In this document: positions 7,610 through 16,080 of the stretch, piece after piece
Position numbering within the stretch: the first letter of the stretch is position 1
How the letters are laid out: the number at the start of each line of letters is the position of its first letter
Origin: Lysobacterales bacterium
GTDB taxonomy: Bacteria > Pseudomonadota > Gammaproteobacteria > Xanthomonadales > Marinicellaceae
DNA: 54,067 nt
Direction of reading: 5' to 3'
NCBI GenBank assembly: GCA_026982315.1
Contig: JALSHI010000049.1
Span: 1 to 54,067, forward strand
Program-made: the position numbers and the translations under genes
The notes under the pieces: generated by a model
What the model was told of the DNA's origin: nothing
The model's input: only the letters and a program-made list of their open reading frames with translations
Database searches by the model: none

Positions 7610-8860
7610 ATGCATTCCCGATTTCTTGTCTTCACTGCCTTGGGGCTGGCTCTGTTTTTATCCGCGCCCACCCAGGCCGCCGATTCCGATCCGGTGTTAC
7701 AGCGCTGGAGCGCCACCATACTGAACACCCTGCCGGAACGGCAACAAGGCCAAGCCCTGCTCATCCAGGAAAAAAGCGCCCGGCGCGCCAGTCACGCCTG
7801 GCTGGGCATGTCATCTCTCAACCTGGAACAGGAGAAAACCCGGACATCGGCTGATTTTCCGGTCGAAAACAACACGGTTTCCATTGATTTTCCCCTTAAG
7901 ATTTTCCACCAGAAAAAAGTCTTCGACCAGTTGACACAGGCTTATCAGAAACAGGTCAGCACCCACCTGCCCTACCGGCAATGGCAAGCCCGCGGTATTG
8001 CCCGCGCGCTGATGAATCAGATCGAAAATAAACAAATTCATACCCAGGCGGCCAAGCGTCGCTTGCAACAAGCCGAGCAACTACACCGGCTTGTACAGGC
8101 ACAAGTTCAGGCTGGCGAAAGCAGCGCTCTGGATGCGGCTCTGGCAGCTCAGCGACTCAGTCAAAGTCAGGCCCAGTGGCAAGCCGCCTGGCAAGCCTTG
8201 CTGGCCCAATGGCAACAGGCCGCCACCTGGGGCATTCAGCCGCCAGAAGGTGAACAGGCCCTGCTGCAACCACTCAGCCCCCTGACCAGCAAAACCGCAG
8301 AAGTGCCGGAGCAACCGCATATCCGCGATAACTGGCTGTCGCATCATCCTTTGCTGCTATGGCTACAGACCCAGACCCAGACCGATGTCAACGAGGCCCG
8401 CAGCGACTGGTGGGAAAGCCGCAACTCAACCAGTATCGGCTTGGGCGCGATTCGCGAAAGCGCTTTTGACACCCCCGAATACACCTTGATGACCATATCT
8501 GTGAGCGTGCCGCTTGGCCGTTCACCGGGTGAACATGTGGCCAAGGCCCGTTGGCAAGCGGCTGAAAACAATCAAACCATCACAGTGCAGCGAACACGGT
8601 TGAATCTGAAGCAGCAGTGGCAACAAGCCCGCGCCGACTGGGAAAAAGCCCGGCAACTGCTACAGCCGGCAAATACCCAGTGGCAAGCCGCAAAAAAAGC
8701 CTTGGCGCTCACTGAACAATCGTGGCAACAAGGAGAATCCAGTCTGCGCGATCTACTTCTGGCCCAGCAGGCAGCGCTGGAAGCCCGCCTGGAAGCCGAC
8801 TTGGCCTGGCAGCGGCTGGCGGCAGCCAGCCGCAATCTGAAACAAGCATCAGGAGAATAG
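7610..8860 (+). CDS. TolC-like outer membrane efflux protein
   Basis: A 416-residue protein with a signal peptide (cut expected after APTQA, about residue 23). It is rich in Gln/Ala/Leu heptad-like helices around 125-205 and 310-400, as in the alpha-helical barrel of outer membrane efflux proteins (OEP family, CzcC-like). It forms the outer channel of a tripartite pump. The Shine-Dalgarno GGAG is 11 bases from ATG 7610. The next gene follows 3 bp after the stop, so it is the first gene of the efflux set. Compared with CzcC/CusC it is slightly short, and I see no lipoprotein cysteine after the signal peptide. Confidence 0.82.
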   Translation: MHSRFLVFTALGLALFLSAPTQAADSDPVLQRWSATILNTLPERQQGQALLIQEKSARRASHAWLGMSSLNLEQEKTRTSADFPVENNTVSIDFPLKIFHQKKVFDQLTQAYQKQVSTHLPYRQWQARGIARALMNQIENKQIHTQAAKRRLQQAEQLHRLVQAQVQAGESSALDAALAAQRLSQSQAQWQAAWQALLAQWQQAATWGIQPPEGEQALLQPLSPLTSKTAEVPEQPHIRDNWLSHHPLLLWLQTQTQTDVNEARSDWWESRNSTSIGLGAIRESAFDTPEYTLMTISVSVPLGRSPGEHVAKARWQAAENNQTITVQRTRLNLKQQWQQARADWEKARQLLQPANTQWQAAKKALALTEQSWQQGESSLRDLLLAQQAALEARLEADLAWQRLAAASRNLKQASGE

Positions 8861-8863
8861 TCC

Positions 8864-10015
8864 ATGTCCCCCACTTTTTCGTTTTTCCTTTCCGCGATCC
8901 GTTGGCTGCTTCCACTGACTTTGGCCATGGCGCCTGCCAGCCGCGCCAACGACCAGTCTGCCGTTGACGGTTTAACGCTGAATGACTCGCAAATCGCCGC
9001 TTTGGGCTTGCGTTTGGCGCCGTTGCAACCCATTGAACGCGTGGCGGGTTATGCCTGGCCGGCCATGGTGGATATTCCTCTGGCGCATCGCGATATGCTG
9101 AGTGCGCCTGTCACCGGCCGCATCAGCGAGGTGCTGGTGGTGCACGGCGAAGTCAGCAAGAGCCAGCCAATATTGTCCATGCAAAGCGCCGAGCTGGTTC
9201 AGCGGCAGAAGGACTATCTGGACACCCTGGTGCGCTTGAATGAGGCCCGTGCCGCCTTTCAGCGCGCCCAGCGTTTGCGGACCGCTGGCAGCGCATCCGA
9301 GAAACAGTACCTGGCGGCCAAAACCCGTTTCGACACCCTGAAACACCAAAAAGCCGCCCAGCGGCAAGAACTGGCTTACATTGGTTTAGGCCCGGAGCAG
9401 GTTACAGCACTGGAAACCACCGGCGCGCTGGTCTCCACCCTGGTTTTACGCGCGCCCAAGGACGGCTTGCTGTTTGAGCTGCAAGTGGAACGCAATCAGC
9501 GCGTGAGCGCACAACAGCCGCTGGCCCACATTGGTGAAATCAGCGAAGTGGTGGTGGATGTGGACATGCCGCTGGACGCTCTGGATGGCATTCAGACCGG
9601 CACTGTGGCCCAGATTGACGGCACGCCCTGGCAAGGCCGTGTGGCGTTTATTGGCCAGCAAGCCGATCCGGCCACCCAGCGGGTGACTGTGCATGTGCGC
9701 TTCGACAACCCCGAACGGCAGTTATTGCCGGGGCGCTTCGTGCGCGTGCGCTTTATACGCGACGATCTGCCAAGCCAACGTGTCTACCGCATCCCCACCC
9801 GCGCGCTGGTGTCCGGTGAAAACGGAGAAACCATCGCCTTTGTCAAAACTGGCGCGCAATTTCTTCCACAACCGATAGAGGTCATTGAGCGGGATGACAA
9901 AAACGCCATTGTCATGTTTGCGCCAGAAGTTCCACCAACGGCCCAGGTGGTTGCCTTTGGCGCCATTTTTCTGAAAGGCATGCTGGCCGGTGAGGAAGGA
10001 GGCGAAGCAGAATGA
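8864..10015 (+). CDS. RND efflux periplasmic adaptor (membrane fusion protein, CzcB/CusB type)
   Basis: A 383-residue adaptor with an N-terminal signal peptide (hydrophobic 11-24, cut after ASRAN region). It has a lipoyl/barrel-sandwich half-motif (APVTGRISEVLVVHGEVSKSQ, split by a short coiled coil about 105-165), then a beta-barrel segment (VDVDMPLDALDGIQTG) and a membrane-proximal domain. It links the inner membrane pump to the outer membrane channel and in metal pumps may deliver the ion. The start has a GGAG that overlaps the upstream stop. Its own stop overlaps the pump start (ATGA). Confidence 0.86.
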   Translation: MSPTFSFFLSAIRWLLPLTLAMAPASRANDQSAVDGLTLNDSQIAALGLRLAPLQPIERVAGYAWPAMVDIPLAHRDMLSAPVTGRISEVLVVHGEVSKSQPILSMQSAELVQRQKDYLDTLVRLNEARAAFQRAQRLRTAGSASEKQYLAAKTRFDTLKHQKAAQRQELAYIGLGPEQVTALETTGALVSTLVLRAPKDGLLFELQVERNQRVSAQQPLAHIGEISEVVVDVDMPLDALDGIQTGTVAQIDGTPWQGRVAFIGQQADPATQRVTVHVRFDNPERQLLPGRFVRVRFIRDDLPSQRVYRIPTRALVSGENGETIAFVKTGAQFLPQPIEVIERDDKNAIVMFAPEVPPTAQVVAFGAIFLKGMLAGEEGGEAE

Positions 10016-13000
10016 TTCAGCGCCTGATCCGATTTTTTCTGTCCCAGCGCCTGCTGGTGCTGATGCTGACTGCCGCCGTTCTCGGCGGCGGCTGGCTGGC
10101 GCTGCAAAAAACACCCATCGACGCATTCCCGGATGTGTCACCGGTGCAGGTCAAACTGATTTTCAAAGCCCCGGGCATGACGCCAGCGGAAGTCGAAGAC
10201 CGGGTCATCGCCCCGCTGGAAATGGAATTGCTGGGCATTCCCAACGAAACCCTGATGCGCTCTCTGGGTAAATACGGCATTGCCGATATCACCCTGGAGT
10301 TTGCCGAAGGCACCGATATTTACTGGGCGCGGCAACAAGTAAGTGAGCGTCTGACCAGTGCGGAATTGCCCACTGGCGTCAGTGGCGGCATGGCCCCCAT
10401 CTCCACCCCGCTGGGAGATATGTTCATGTTCACCATTGAAGGCCAGGATTTGAGCCTGATGGAAAAACGCGATCTGCTGGACTGGGTGATTCGCCCCGCG
10501 CTTCGGGCCGTGCCCGGCGTGGCTGATGTCAATAGTCTGGGCGGCTATGTCCGGGTCTATGCGGTTAAACCCGACATGGCGCGCATGAACGCCCACCAGG
10601 TCAGTTTCGATCAGTTGAAATCCGCGCTGGAAAACAACAATCGCAACGATGGCGCCGGGCGCCTGACTCAGGGAGAGGAAGTGTTGCTGGTACGCACCCA
10701 GGGCAACTTCACGTCACTGGAAGACATTGAAAACACAGTGGTCCGCGCTGATGGCGAAACGCCGTTGCTGGTGCGGGATGTGGCCACTGTCAGCATCGAT
10801 CACCTGACCCGCTATGGCGGTGTCACCAAAGATGGCCAAGAAGAAGCCGTGCAAGGTCTGGTGATTGGCCTCAGGGGCGCCAATGCCCGCGACGTGGTGG
10901 CCGGGGTCAAGGAAAAACTGGCGGCATTGAAAAACGGCCTGCCGGGAGACACGCATATCAATGTGTTTTATGACCGCTCGGACTTGATTAACAAGGCCAC
11001 CTGGACAGTCAGCAAGGCGCTGATTGAAGCCATTGTCCTGGTCATCGGCCTGTTGCTGGTTTTTCTGGGCAATCTGCGCGCCGCGGTCACCGTGGCGGTG
11101 ATTTTACCACTGGCTATTCTGGCCACTTTCATCCTCATGCGCGGCTACGGCCTGAGCGCCAACCTCATGTCACTGGGCGGACTGGTCATTGCCCTGGGCA
11201 TGCTGGTGGACGCCGCCGTGGTGGTGGTGGAAAATATCGTCACCCACATGGAAAAAAACCGGGTGCGCCTGCCACGCCTGCATATTATTTATCGCGCCAC
11301 CAGCGAAGTGGCCGTGCCTGTCATCTCCGGTATTGGCATCATTATCATTGTTTTTCTGCCCTTATTGACCCTGGAAGGACTGGAAGGCAAGCTGTTCAGT
11401 CCGGTGGCCATGACCATTGTATTTGCCCTGAGCGCCGCCGTGGTATTGTCCCTGACGGTGATTCCCGTATTAACTTCATTTTTATTGCGACAGGTCAGCC
11501 ACGAAGAGCCCTGGCTGATTCGCAAAATACAAGCCTTTTATCAGCCCTTGCTGAACAAGGCGCTGGCGCACCCCAAAACGGTTTTGGCGGCCGCCGCTGG
11601 CGGTTTATTGCTGGCCCTGGGTGTTTTTGCACTGGTGGGAAAAAGTTTCATGCCGCAAATGGACGAAGGCACATTGGTGCTGCAAATTGAAAAAGCCCCT
11701 TCCATCAGCCTGGAGGCTTCCATGGAACTGGATAAACGCATTCAGGCCAAAATTCTGCAGGAAGTGCCGGAAGTCACCAGCCTGATCGCCCGTGTGGGCT
11801 CGGATGAACTGGGGTTGGACCCCATGGGGCTCAATGATACAGACACCTTTTTGGTGTTGAAGCCCAAATCCGAATGGCGCGTGGATAGCAAGGAAGCCTT
11901 GCAAAAAGCCATTGAGGATGTGCTATTGACCTATTTTCCGGGCGTCAACTATGCCTTCACCCAGCCCATTCAAATGCGGGTTGACGAAATGCTCACAGGC
12001 GTGCGTGGTGATTTGGCGGTCAAGGTCTTTGGCGATGACCCCGAAACCCTCAATGACACCGCCAAACAGGTGGTGGCCGTGCTCAAAACCATTCCCGGCG
12101 CAGACAATGTCTACACGCCTGTCAATGAAGGCTCCCGCTATCTGAAACTCACGGTTGACCGCATCAAGGCCGGCCGTCTGGGCTTGAATGTCGAGATGCT
12201 GGAAGACCTGCTCCGGGCGCAGCTGGAAGGCCTGCCTGTGGGAACCATTTATCAGGATATCCGCCGCATTCCCCTGCTCATTAAAGCGCCGGAAACTGTT
12301 TCCAGCTCCGAGATGGACTTCCTCAATCTGGAAATCCCCCTGGAAGATGGCAAAAGCGTTACCCTGCGCCAGGTGGTCAACGTGCAACACGTGGACGGGC
12401 CGGTTTCGGTTAAACGGGAAATGGGCAAGCGTTATTCTGTGGTCATTGCTTATATCAACGGCCGGGATCTGGTCAGTTTTGTGGATGAAGCCAAAGAAAA
12501 AACCGCACAAATGCAACTGCCCACCGGCTATTATCTGGAATGGGGCGGCACCTTCGAAAACCAACAGCGCGCCGCCGCTCGTTTGAGCATTGTGGTGCCC
12601 ATCGCCTTGCTGATAACCTTTCTGATTCTGTTTGCCACTTTCAAATCGGTGGCCGAAAGCCTGTTGATTATGCTCAATGTGCCGCTGGCCATGATTGGTG
12701 GCATTATTGCCTTGTGGCTGACCGGGGAATATCTGTCTGTGCCGGCTTCGGTGGGCTTTATTGCCTTGCTGGGCATCGCCGTGCTCAATGGTGTGGTGAT
12801 GGTGAGCTACTTTAACCAGCTTCGCCGCCAGGGTTTACCCCTGGATGAGGTGGTCACCATCGGTGCCCAGCGCCGTTTGCGGCCGGTGTTGATGACCGCC
12901 AGTATCGCCATGCTGGGCTTGGTTCCCCTGGCGCTGGCCACCGGCCCCGGTTCGGAAATTCAGCGCCCGCTGGCCATCGTGGTCATTGGCGGCCTGATAA

Positions 13001-13095
13001 CAGCCACCGCGTTAACACTGGTGGTTCTGCCCATTGTGTACCGTTACATCAGCCGCTTCAAGCAACAACGCCGATTGCTCAAGGAACAAACATGA
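10012..13095 (+). CDS. Heavy-metal-type RND efflux permease (CzcA/CusA family)
   Basis: A 1027-residue proton-driven inner membrane pump with the RND layout: helix 1 (about 14-30), large periplasmic loop, helices 2-6 (about 335-480), helix 7, second loop and helices 8-12 (about 860-1015). The helix 4 motif is ALGMLVDAAVVVVEN with Asp400 and Glu407. This matches the CusA-type pattern (A-x-G-x-x-V-D) rather than the DFG-x3-D pattern of CzcA. In contrast, the second periplasmic loop (VGSDELGLDPMG, then NDTDTFLVLKP) is more like divalent-metal pumps, and the CusA methionine triad is not evident. The metal is therefore uncertain. It is translationally coupled to the adaptor upstream and the DUF3240-like gene downstream. 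Confidence 0.9.
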   Translation: MIQRLIRFFLSQRLLVLMLTAAVLGGGWLALQKTPIDAFPDVSPVQVKLIFKAPGMTPAEVEDRVIAPLEMELLGIPNETLMRSLGKYGIADITLEFAEGTDIYWARQQVSERLTSAELPTGVSGGMAPISTPLGDMFMFTIEGQDLSLMEKRDLLDWVIRPALRAVPGVADVNSLGGYVRVYAVKPDMARMNAHQVSFDQLKSALENNNRNDGAGRLTQGEEVLLVRTQGNFTSLEDIENTVVRADGETPLLVRDVATVSIDHLTRYGGVTKDGQEEAVQGLVIGLRGANARDVVAGVKEKLAALKNGLPGDTHINVFYDRSDLINKATWTVSKALIEAIVLVIGLLLVFLGNLRAAVTVAVILPLAILATFILMRGYGLSANLMSLGGLVIALGMLVDAAVVVVENIVTHMEKNRVRLPRLHIIYRATSEVAVPVISGIGIIIIVFLPLLTLEGLEGKLFSPVAMTIVFALSAAVVLSLTVIPVLTSFLLRQVSHEEPWLIRKIQAFYQPLLNKALAHPKTVLAAAAGGLLLALGVFALVGKSFMPQMDEGTLVLQIEKAPSISLEASMELDKRIQAKILQEVPEVTSLIARVGSDELGLDPMGLNDTDTFLVLKPKSEWRVDSKEALQKAIEDVLLTYFPGVNYAFTQPIQMRVDEMLTGVRGDLAVKVFGDDPETLNDTAKQVVAVLKTIPGADNVYTPVNEGSRYLKLTVDRIKAGRLGLNVEMLEDLLRAQLEGLPVGTIYQDIRRIPLLIKAPETVSSSEMDFLNLEIPLEDGKSVTLRQVVNVQHVDGPVSVKREMGKRYSVVIAYINGRDLVSFVDEAKEKTAQMQLPTGYYLEWGGTFENQQRAAARLSIVVPIALLITFLILFATFKSVAESLLIMLNVPLAMIGGIIALWLTGEYLSVPASVGFIALLGIAVLNGVVMVSYFNQLRRQGLPLDEVVTIGAQRRLRPVLMTASIAMLGLVPLALATGPGSEIQRPLAIVVIGGLITATALTLVVLPIVYRYISRFKQQRRLLKEQT

Positions 13096-13412
13096 ACAAC
13101 ACCCATCAACTCGTCCAGTTATTTCTGCCTTACCACCAGGGCACACCACTGGTGGATGTATTGCTGGCGCAAGAGAATACGCCGTTTTTTACCGTCATGG
13201 AGGCCTTCGGTTACGGACAACCGGAGGAGAAACTGAACCCGGCAGAGCAAGTGGAAGGCGCCCAGCGCAAAATGCGCTTTGATATCGAGTTGCGCGCTGA
13301 TGAGGTCAAACCCTTGTTAAGGCATATCCGTCAGGCATTGCCAACGGCCAATATCTTTTACCGCATTGTGCCCATTATCGACCATGCGCCCTTGTCACGG
13401 GCTGAACTGTGA
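13092..13412 (+). CDS. DUF3240-like small protein linked to metal RND pump
   Basis: A 106-residue cytoplasmic protein without a signal peptide or membrane helix. Size, position straight after a CzcA/CusA-type pump and sequence style (QLVQLFLPYHQGTPLVDVLL at the start, a middle segment with QRKMRFDIELRADEV) fit DUF3240, which I recall as a PII/CutA-like fold often found beside heavy-metal RND genes. Its function is not established; metal sensing or pump modulation is plausible. Its ATG overlaps the pump stop (ATGA). It ends only 3 bp before the stop of the convergent adenine deaminase gene, with no clear terminator between. Confidence 0.6.
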   Translation: MNNTHQLVQLFLPYHQGTPLVDVLLAQENTPFFTVMEAFGYGQPEEKLNPAEQVEGAQRKMRFDIELRADEVKPLLRHIRQALPTANIFYRIVPIIDHAPLSRAEL

Positions 13413-13415
13413 AGT

Positions 13416-14477
13416 TCAAGCGCTGTGCCGATTGACCGCAAGGCCGTGTTCAGCCACAAAAGCATCCAGCTCCGCGCGCAGGGCCGCCTTGCGGGTGTCA
13501 TCGGCAAAACTGGAAGCAATGGCGTTGTACTGCATGCCAACAAGGTCGTGAATGTCCAGGCCACAGTGTTCCACCACGCCGCGCATGTTATCAACCAGGT
13601 AGCCGCCAAAAAACGCCGGATCATCCGAATGGATGCTGACATTCAGGCCCGCTGACAGCATTTCTGGCAAGCAGTGGTCTTCCAGACGCGGGAATACACC
13701 CAAAGCCACATTGGAAAACGGGCAGACAGTCAGTGGAATGCGGCGCTCGCGCAAGATGGCCGTCAACACCGGGTCTTCCAGACAACGGATGCCGTGGTCG
13801 ATGCGCTGCACCTGGATATCCTCCACGGCCTGGCGAATATAATCAGGATCGCCTTCCTCCCCGGCATGGGCAATGGCGCGGATGCCCATGTCCCGGGCCC
13901 GGGCAAACACATCCTTGAACAGCGCGGGCGGATAGCCCACTTCCACAGCGGCCAGGCCCACCGCCAGTATCCGATCCCGATAAGGCGCCAGCAGGCGCAA
14001 ATCCTCTTCGGCTTTTTCCACGCCCAGATGGCGGATAAAACAGGGTAACATGCCGCCGGTGATGCCGAAGTTGCGGCGGGCGTCGGCAAAGGCGCCGCCG
14101 ATGCCATCCAGCACCATTTCGGCAGGAAAGCCATAGTCCACATAGGTGCGAATATCGCAATGCACCTCTGTGTGACGAATATTGTCCCGGTGGCATTTTT
14201 GCAGGTAGGCCATGGTAATGGCATAAAGGTCTTCGGCGGATTTCACCACCTGGGTTCCCTGAATAAACAGATCAACAAATTCAGCCAGGTCCTTGAAATG
14301 ATAGGCCGCCTTCAGGGCATCGACATCGGGCCATGGCAGGCGCAGGCCGTTTTTTTCGGCCAGGGCGAACATTTGCTCGGGCTCCAGCGAACCTTCCACA
14401 TGCATGTGGAGCTCGACTTTGGGCATGAGCGCAATCAGGTCTTCAGTACGGGCAGATTCAGAATGTGTTTGAGGCAT
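13416..14477 (-). CDS. Adenine deaminase (adenosine/AMP deaminase superfamily)
   Basis: A 353-residue zinc hydrolase. The metal motif LHMHVEG has His24 and His26; HAGEEG carries the catalytic Glu; SDDPAFFGGYL near the C-terminus is the form seen in adenine deaminases (Aah1-type) rather than the TDDP of adenosine deaminases. It would convert adenine to hypoxanthine and ammonia in purine salvage. The start ATG has an AAGGA Shine-Dalgarno 6 bases upstream. It stands alone on the minus strand between the efflux genes and the secreted protease. Adenosine as substrate cannot be excluded. Confidence 0.85.
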   Translation of the reverse strand: MPQTHSESARTEDLIALMPKVELHMHVEGSLEPEQMFALAEKNGLRLPWPDVDALKAAYHFKDLAEFVDLFIQGTQVVKSAEDLYAITMAYLQKCHRDNIRHTEVHCDIRTYVDYGFPAEMVLDGIGGAFADARRNFGITGGMLPCFIRHLGVEKAEEDLRLLAPYRDRILAVGLAAVEVGYPPALFKDVFARARDMGIRAIAHAGEEGDPDYIRQAVEDIQVQRIDHGIRCLEDPVLTAILRERRIPLTVCPFSNVALGVFPRLEDHCLPEMLSAGLNVSIHSDDPAFFGGYLVDNMRGVVEHCGLDIHDLVGMQYNAIASSFADDTRKAALRAELDAFVAEHGLAVNRHSA

Positions 14478-14579
14478 GGCAATTCCTTCGTTGTTATCGC
14501 GGCATGTGATGCCGGCTTGTTCTAGAATTGCGCGAAGATTATCCTCTTATCGAATGGATTTGTCAAAATCCGGGGCGTT

Positions 14580-15869
14580 TTATTCAAAGCCATGCAGAAA
14601 AATCAGGTCAGGACCCAACGGCAGCAGACAAGAGGCGCTGGCCGCGGCATTCACCAGCACATTGGCGCTGCAGGGAGAAAAATTCGTATAGGAAGCGGTC
14701 ACAGAGGGCGACATAATGTAGGTGTTGATTGGCTCATTCGGGCAACTGCCATTGGCGTCACCGTCGTGGTCGGCGCCGAAATTGTGCCCCATTTCATGGG
14801 CCACAATGATGGTTTCGTAACTGTTGCCGACGATTTCATCAATCCCGGTGCCCCAGCGCCCGGCGCATAGCACACCCAACCAGGCCCGGCCCTTGATGTT
14901 TCCATCCAAATTGCGGCTGGTAAACAAGTGCGCCAGCCCCGGGTTGTTAAGGTTACCCGCACCCACCCAGTCGCGGAATTGTTCCAGCAAAACGCCCGAA
15001 TCGGTGGCGGTCATCCCGGCATTATCGGTCAGCATAACTAACTGACTCACTACCACCGCCACGCCAATCTGGTTGTTGTAAATCCCATCCACGTTGTTCA
15101 TCAGATTCAAAATGCTGTTGGTGGTGTTGGCGCCCCACCAGTTTTGATAAAAGGTATCGGCCACAATGGCCACATTCAGCTGCTGGGTGGCCACTGAGGG
15201 CAAAACGGTATTTTTGACAGCCGAGTGAAGATCAGACAGCAGGCCCTGATACCCTGGCGAAAAGTCATGGTTGCCATCCACGCCACAGGCCAGCGACTGC
15301 TGGCTGATAACATCAGCCAGACGATAGGCCACGGTACTCGATTGCGGCCAGCCCCGCGCCGCAAAGGTTTTTTCCAAAGGGGTTCCAGACACCGGTTTAA
15401 TCAGGTAAAAATCGCGACCATCCCACCACATGCCATGCAACTGGGTTTCTCCTGTGCGCGGATCGCGCCACAGTGAAAACCGTATCCAGCGTTCAGGGTG
15501 TGCCTTGTCATGGCCTTTCCACAGACTGATATCTTCAGCAAGCGTCTTTTTTTGCGCTGGCGGCAATTGGGCCAACAGCTGGCGGTTGGGGCTGACCTGC
15601 CAACGCCAGGACTGGCCAAAAGCTGTGAACACCACGGTTTGCTGCCCATCGTCACTGCCATTTTTATGCGACATAGTCAATTGCCGGATTTGTGCCACAA
15701 AAGGCGGCGACAGCCGTTCAAAAGCCGCAATGGTTTCGGCTTGCGCCTGCAACAACCCCAGCAGAAACAGGCTGCCCAGCCAGAAGCCACGCCAGCGTAC
15801 AACCCGGTGAACACCGTTGGCAGCTCGCGTGGAGAAAGTCGATGGTACTTTTTTACACAGCCTGATCAT
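14580..15869 (-). CDS. Secreted reprolysin-like zinc metalloprotease with C-terminal DLIFxHGFE motif
   Basis: A 429-residue exported protease. A basic N-terminus is followed by a hydrophobic segment (WLGSLFLLGLLQAQA, about 29-43), a late but plausible signal peptide. The metzincin zinc motif HEMGHNFGADHD lies at 358-369 (ligands His358, His362, His368; general base Glu359), as in M12B-type peptidases. The segment before it (about 190-350) fits the catalytic domain. The protein ends in a cysteine, six residues and then DLIFLHGFE, the same C-terminus as the nuclease at 38547 and the carboxypeptidase at 46156. ATG 15869 has an AAAGG upstream; an in-frame GTG at 15918-15920 lacks a good Shine-Dalgarno. 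Confidence 0.82.
   Translation of the reverse strand: MIRLCKKVPSTFSTRAANGVHRVVRWRGFWLGSLFLLGLLQAQAETIAAFERLSPPFVAQIRQLTMSHKNGSDDGQQTVVFTAFGQSWRWQVSPNRQLLAQLPPAQKKTLAEDISLWKGHDKAHPERWIRFSLWRDPRTGETQLHGMWWDGRDFYLIKPVSGTPLEKTFAARGWPQSSTVAYRLADVISQQSLACGVDGNHDFSPGYQGLLSDLHSAVKNTVLPSVATQQLNVAIVADTFYQNWWGANTTNSILNLMNNVDGIYNNQIGVAVVVSQLVMLTDNAGMTATDSGVLLEQFRDWVGAGNLNNPGLAHLFTSRNLDGNIKGRAWLGVLCAGRWGTGIDEIVGNSYETIIVAHEMGHNFGADHDGDANGSCPNEPINTYIMSPSVTASYTNFSPCSANVLVNAAASASCLLPLGPDLIFLHGFE
14583..14612 (-). other. C-terminal motif PDLIFLHGFE (copy 1 of 3)
   Basis: The last ten codons of the M12-like protease encode PDLIFLHGFE followed directly by TAA. The nearest upstream cysteine is seven residues before the Asp of DLIF. 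The same nonapeptide pattern D-L-I-F-x-H-G-F-E ends two unrelated secreted enzymes in this window. A sorting or processing role is inferred. Confidence 0.7.
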
Positions 15870-16080
15870 AAAAGCGCCTTTATCGCACTGATGACATTCG
15901 GGAAAGCAAATTATGCCCACAAAACAACGAAAAAAGCTGTGAAGCGCACCCCAAATTGCCCATTGTTTTCATTTGTCCAGCGTTCAATACCCGATTTGAA
16001 CATGCCAAACCTGCACAAAAAGACTCTCCCGGCACCAACAAGCTGGCATACAATAACACTCCCTGTCCACAAGTCGCATT

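Noticed and set aside
11923-12564. 213-codon ORF opposite the RND pump
   Set aside because: Antisense shadow of a conserved pump.
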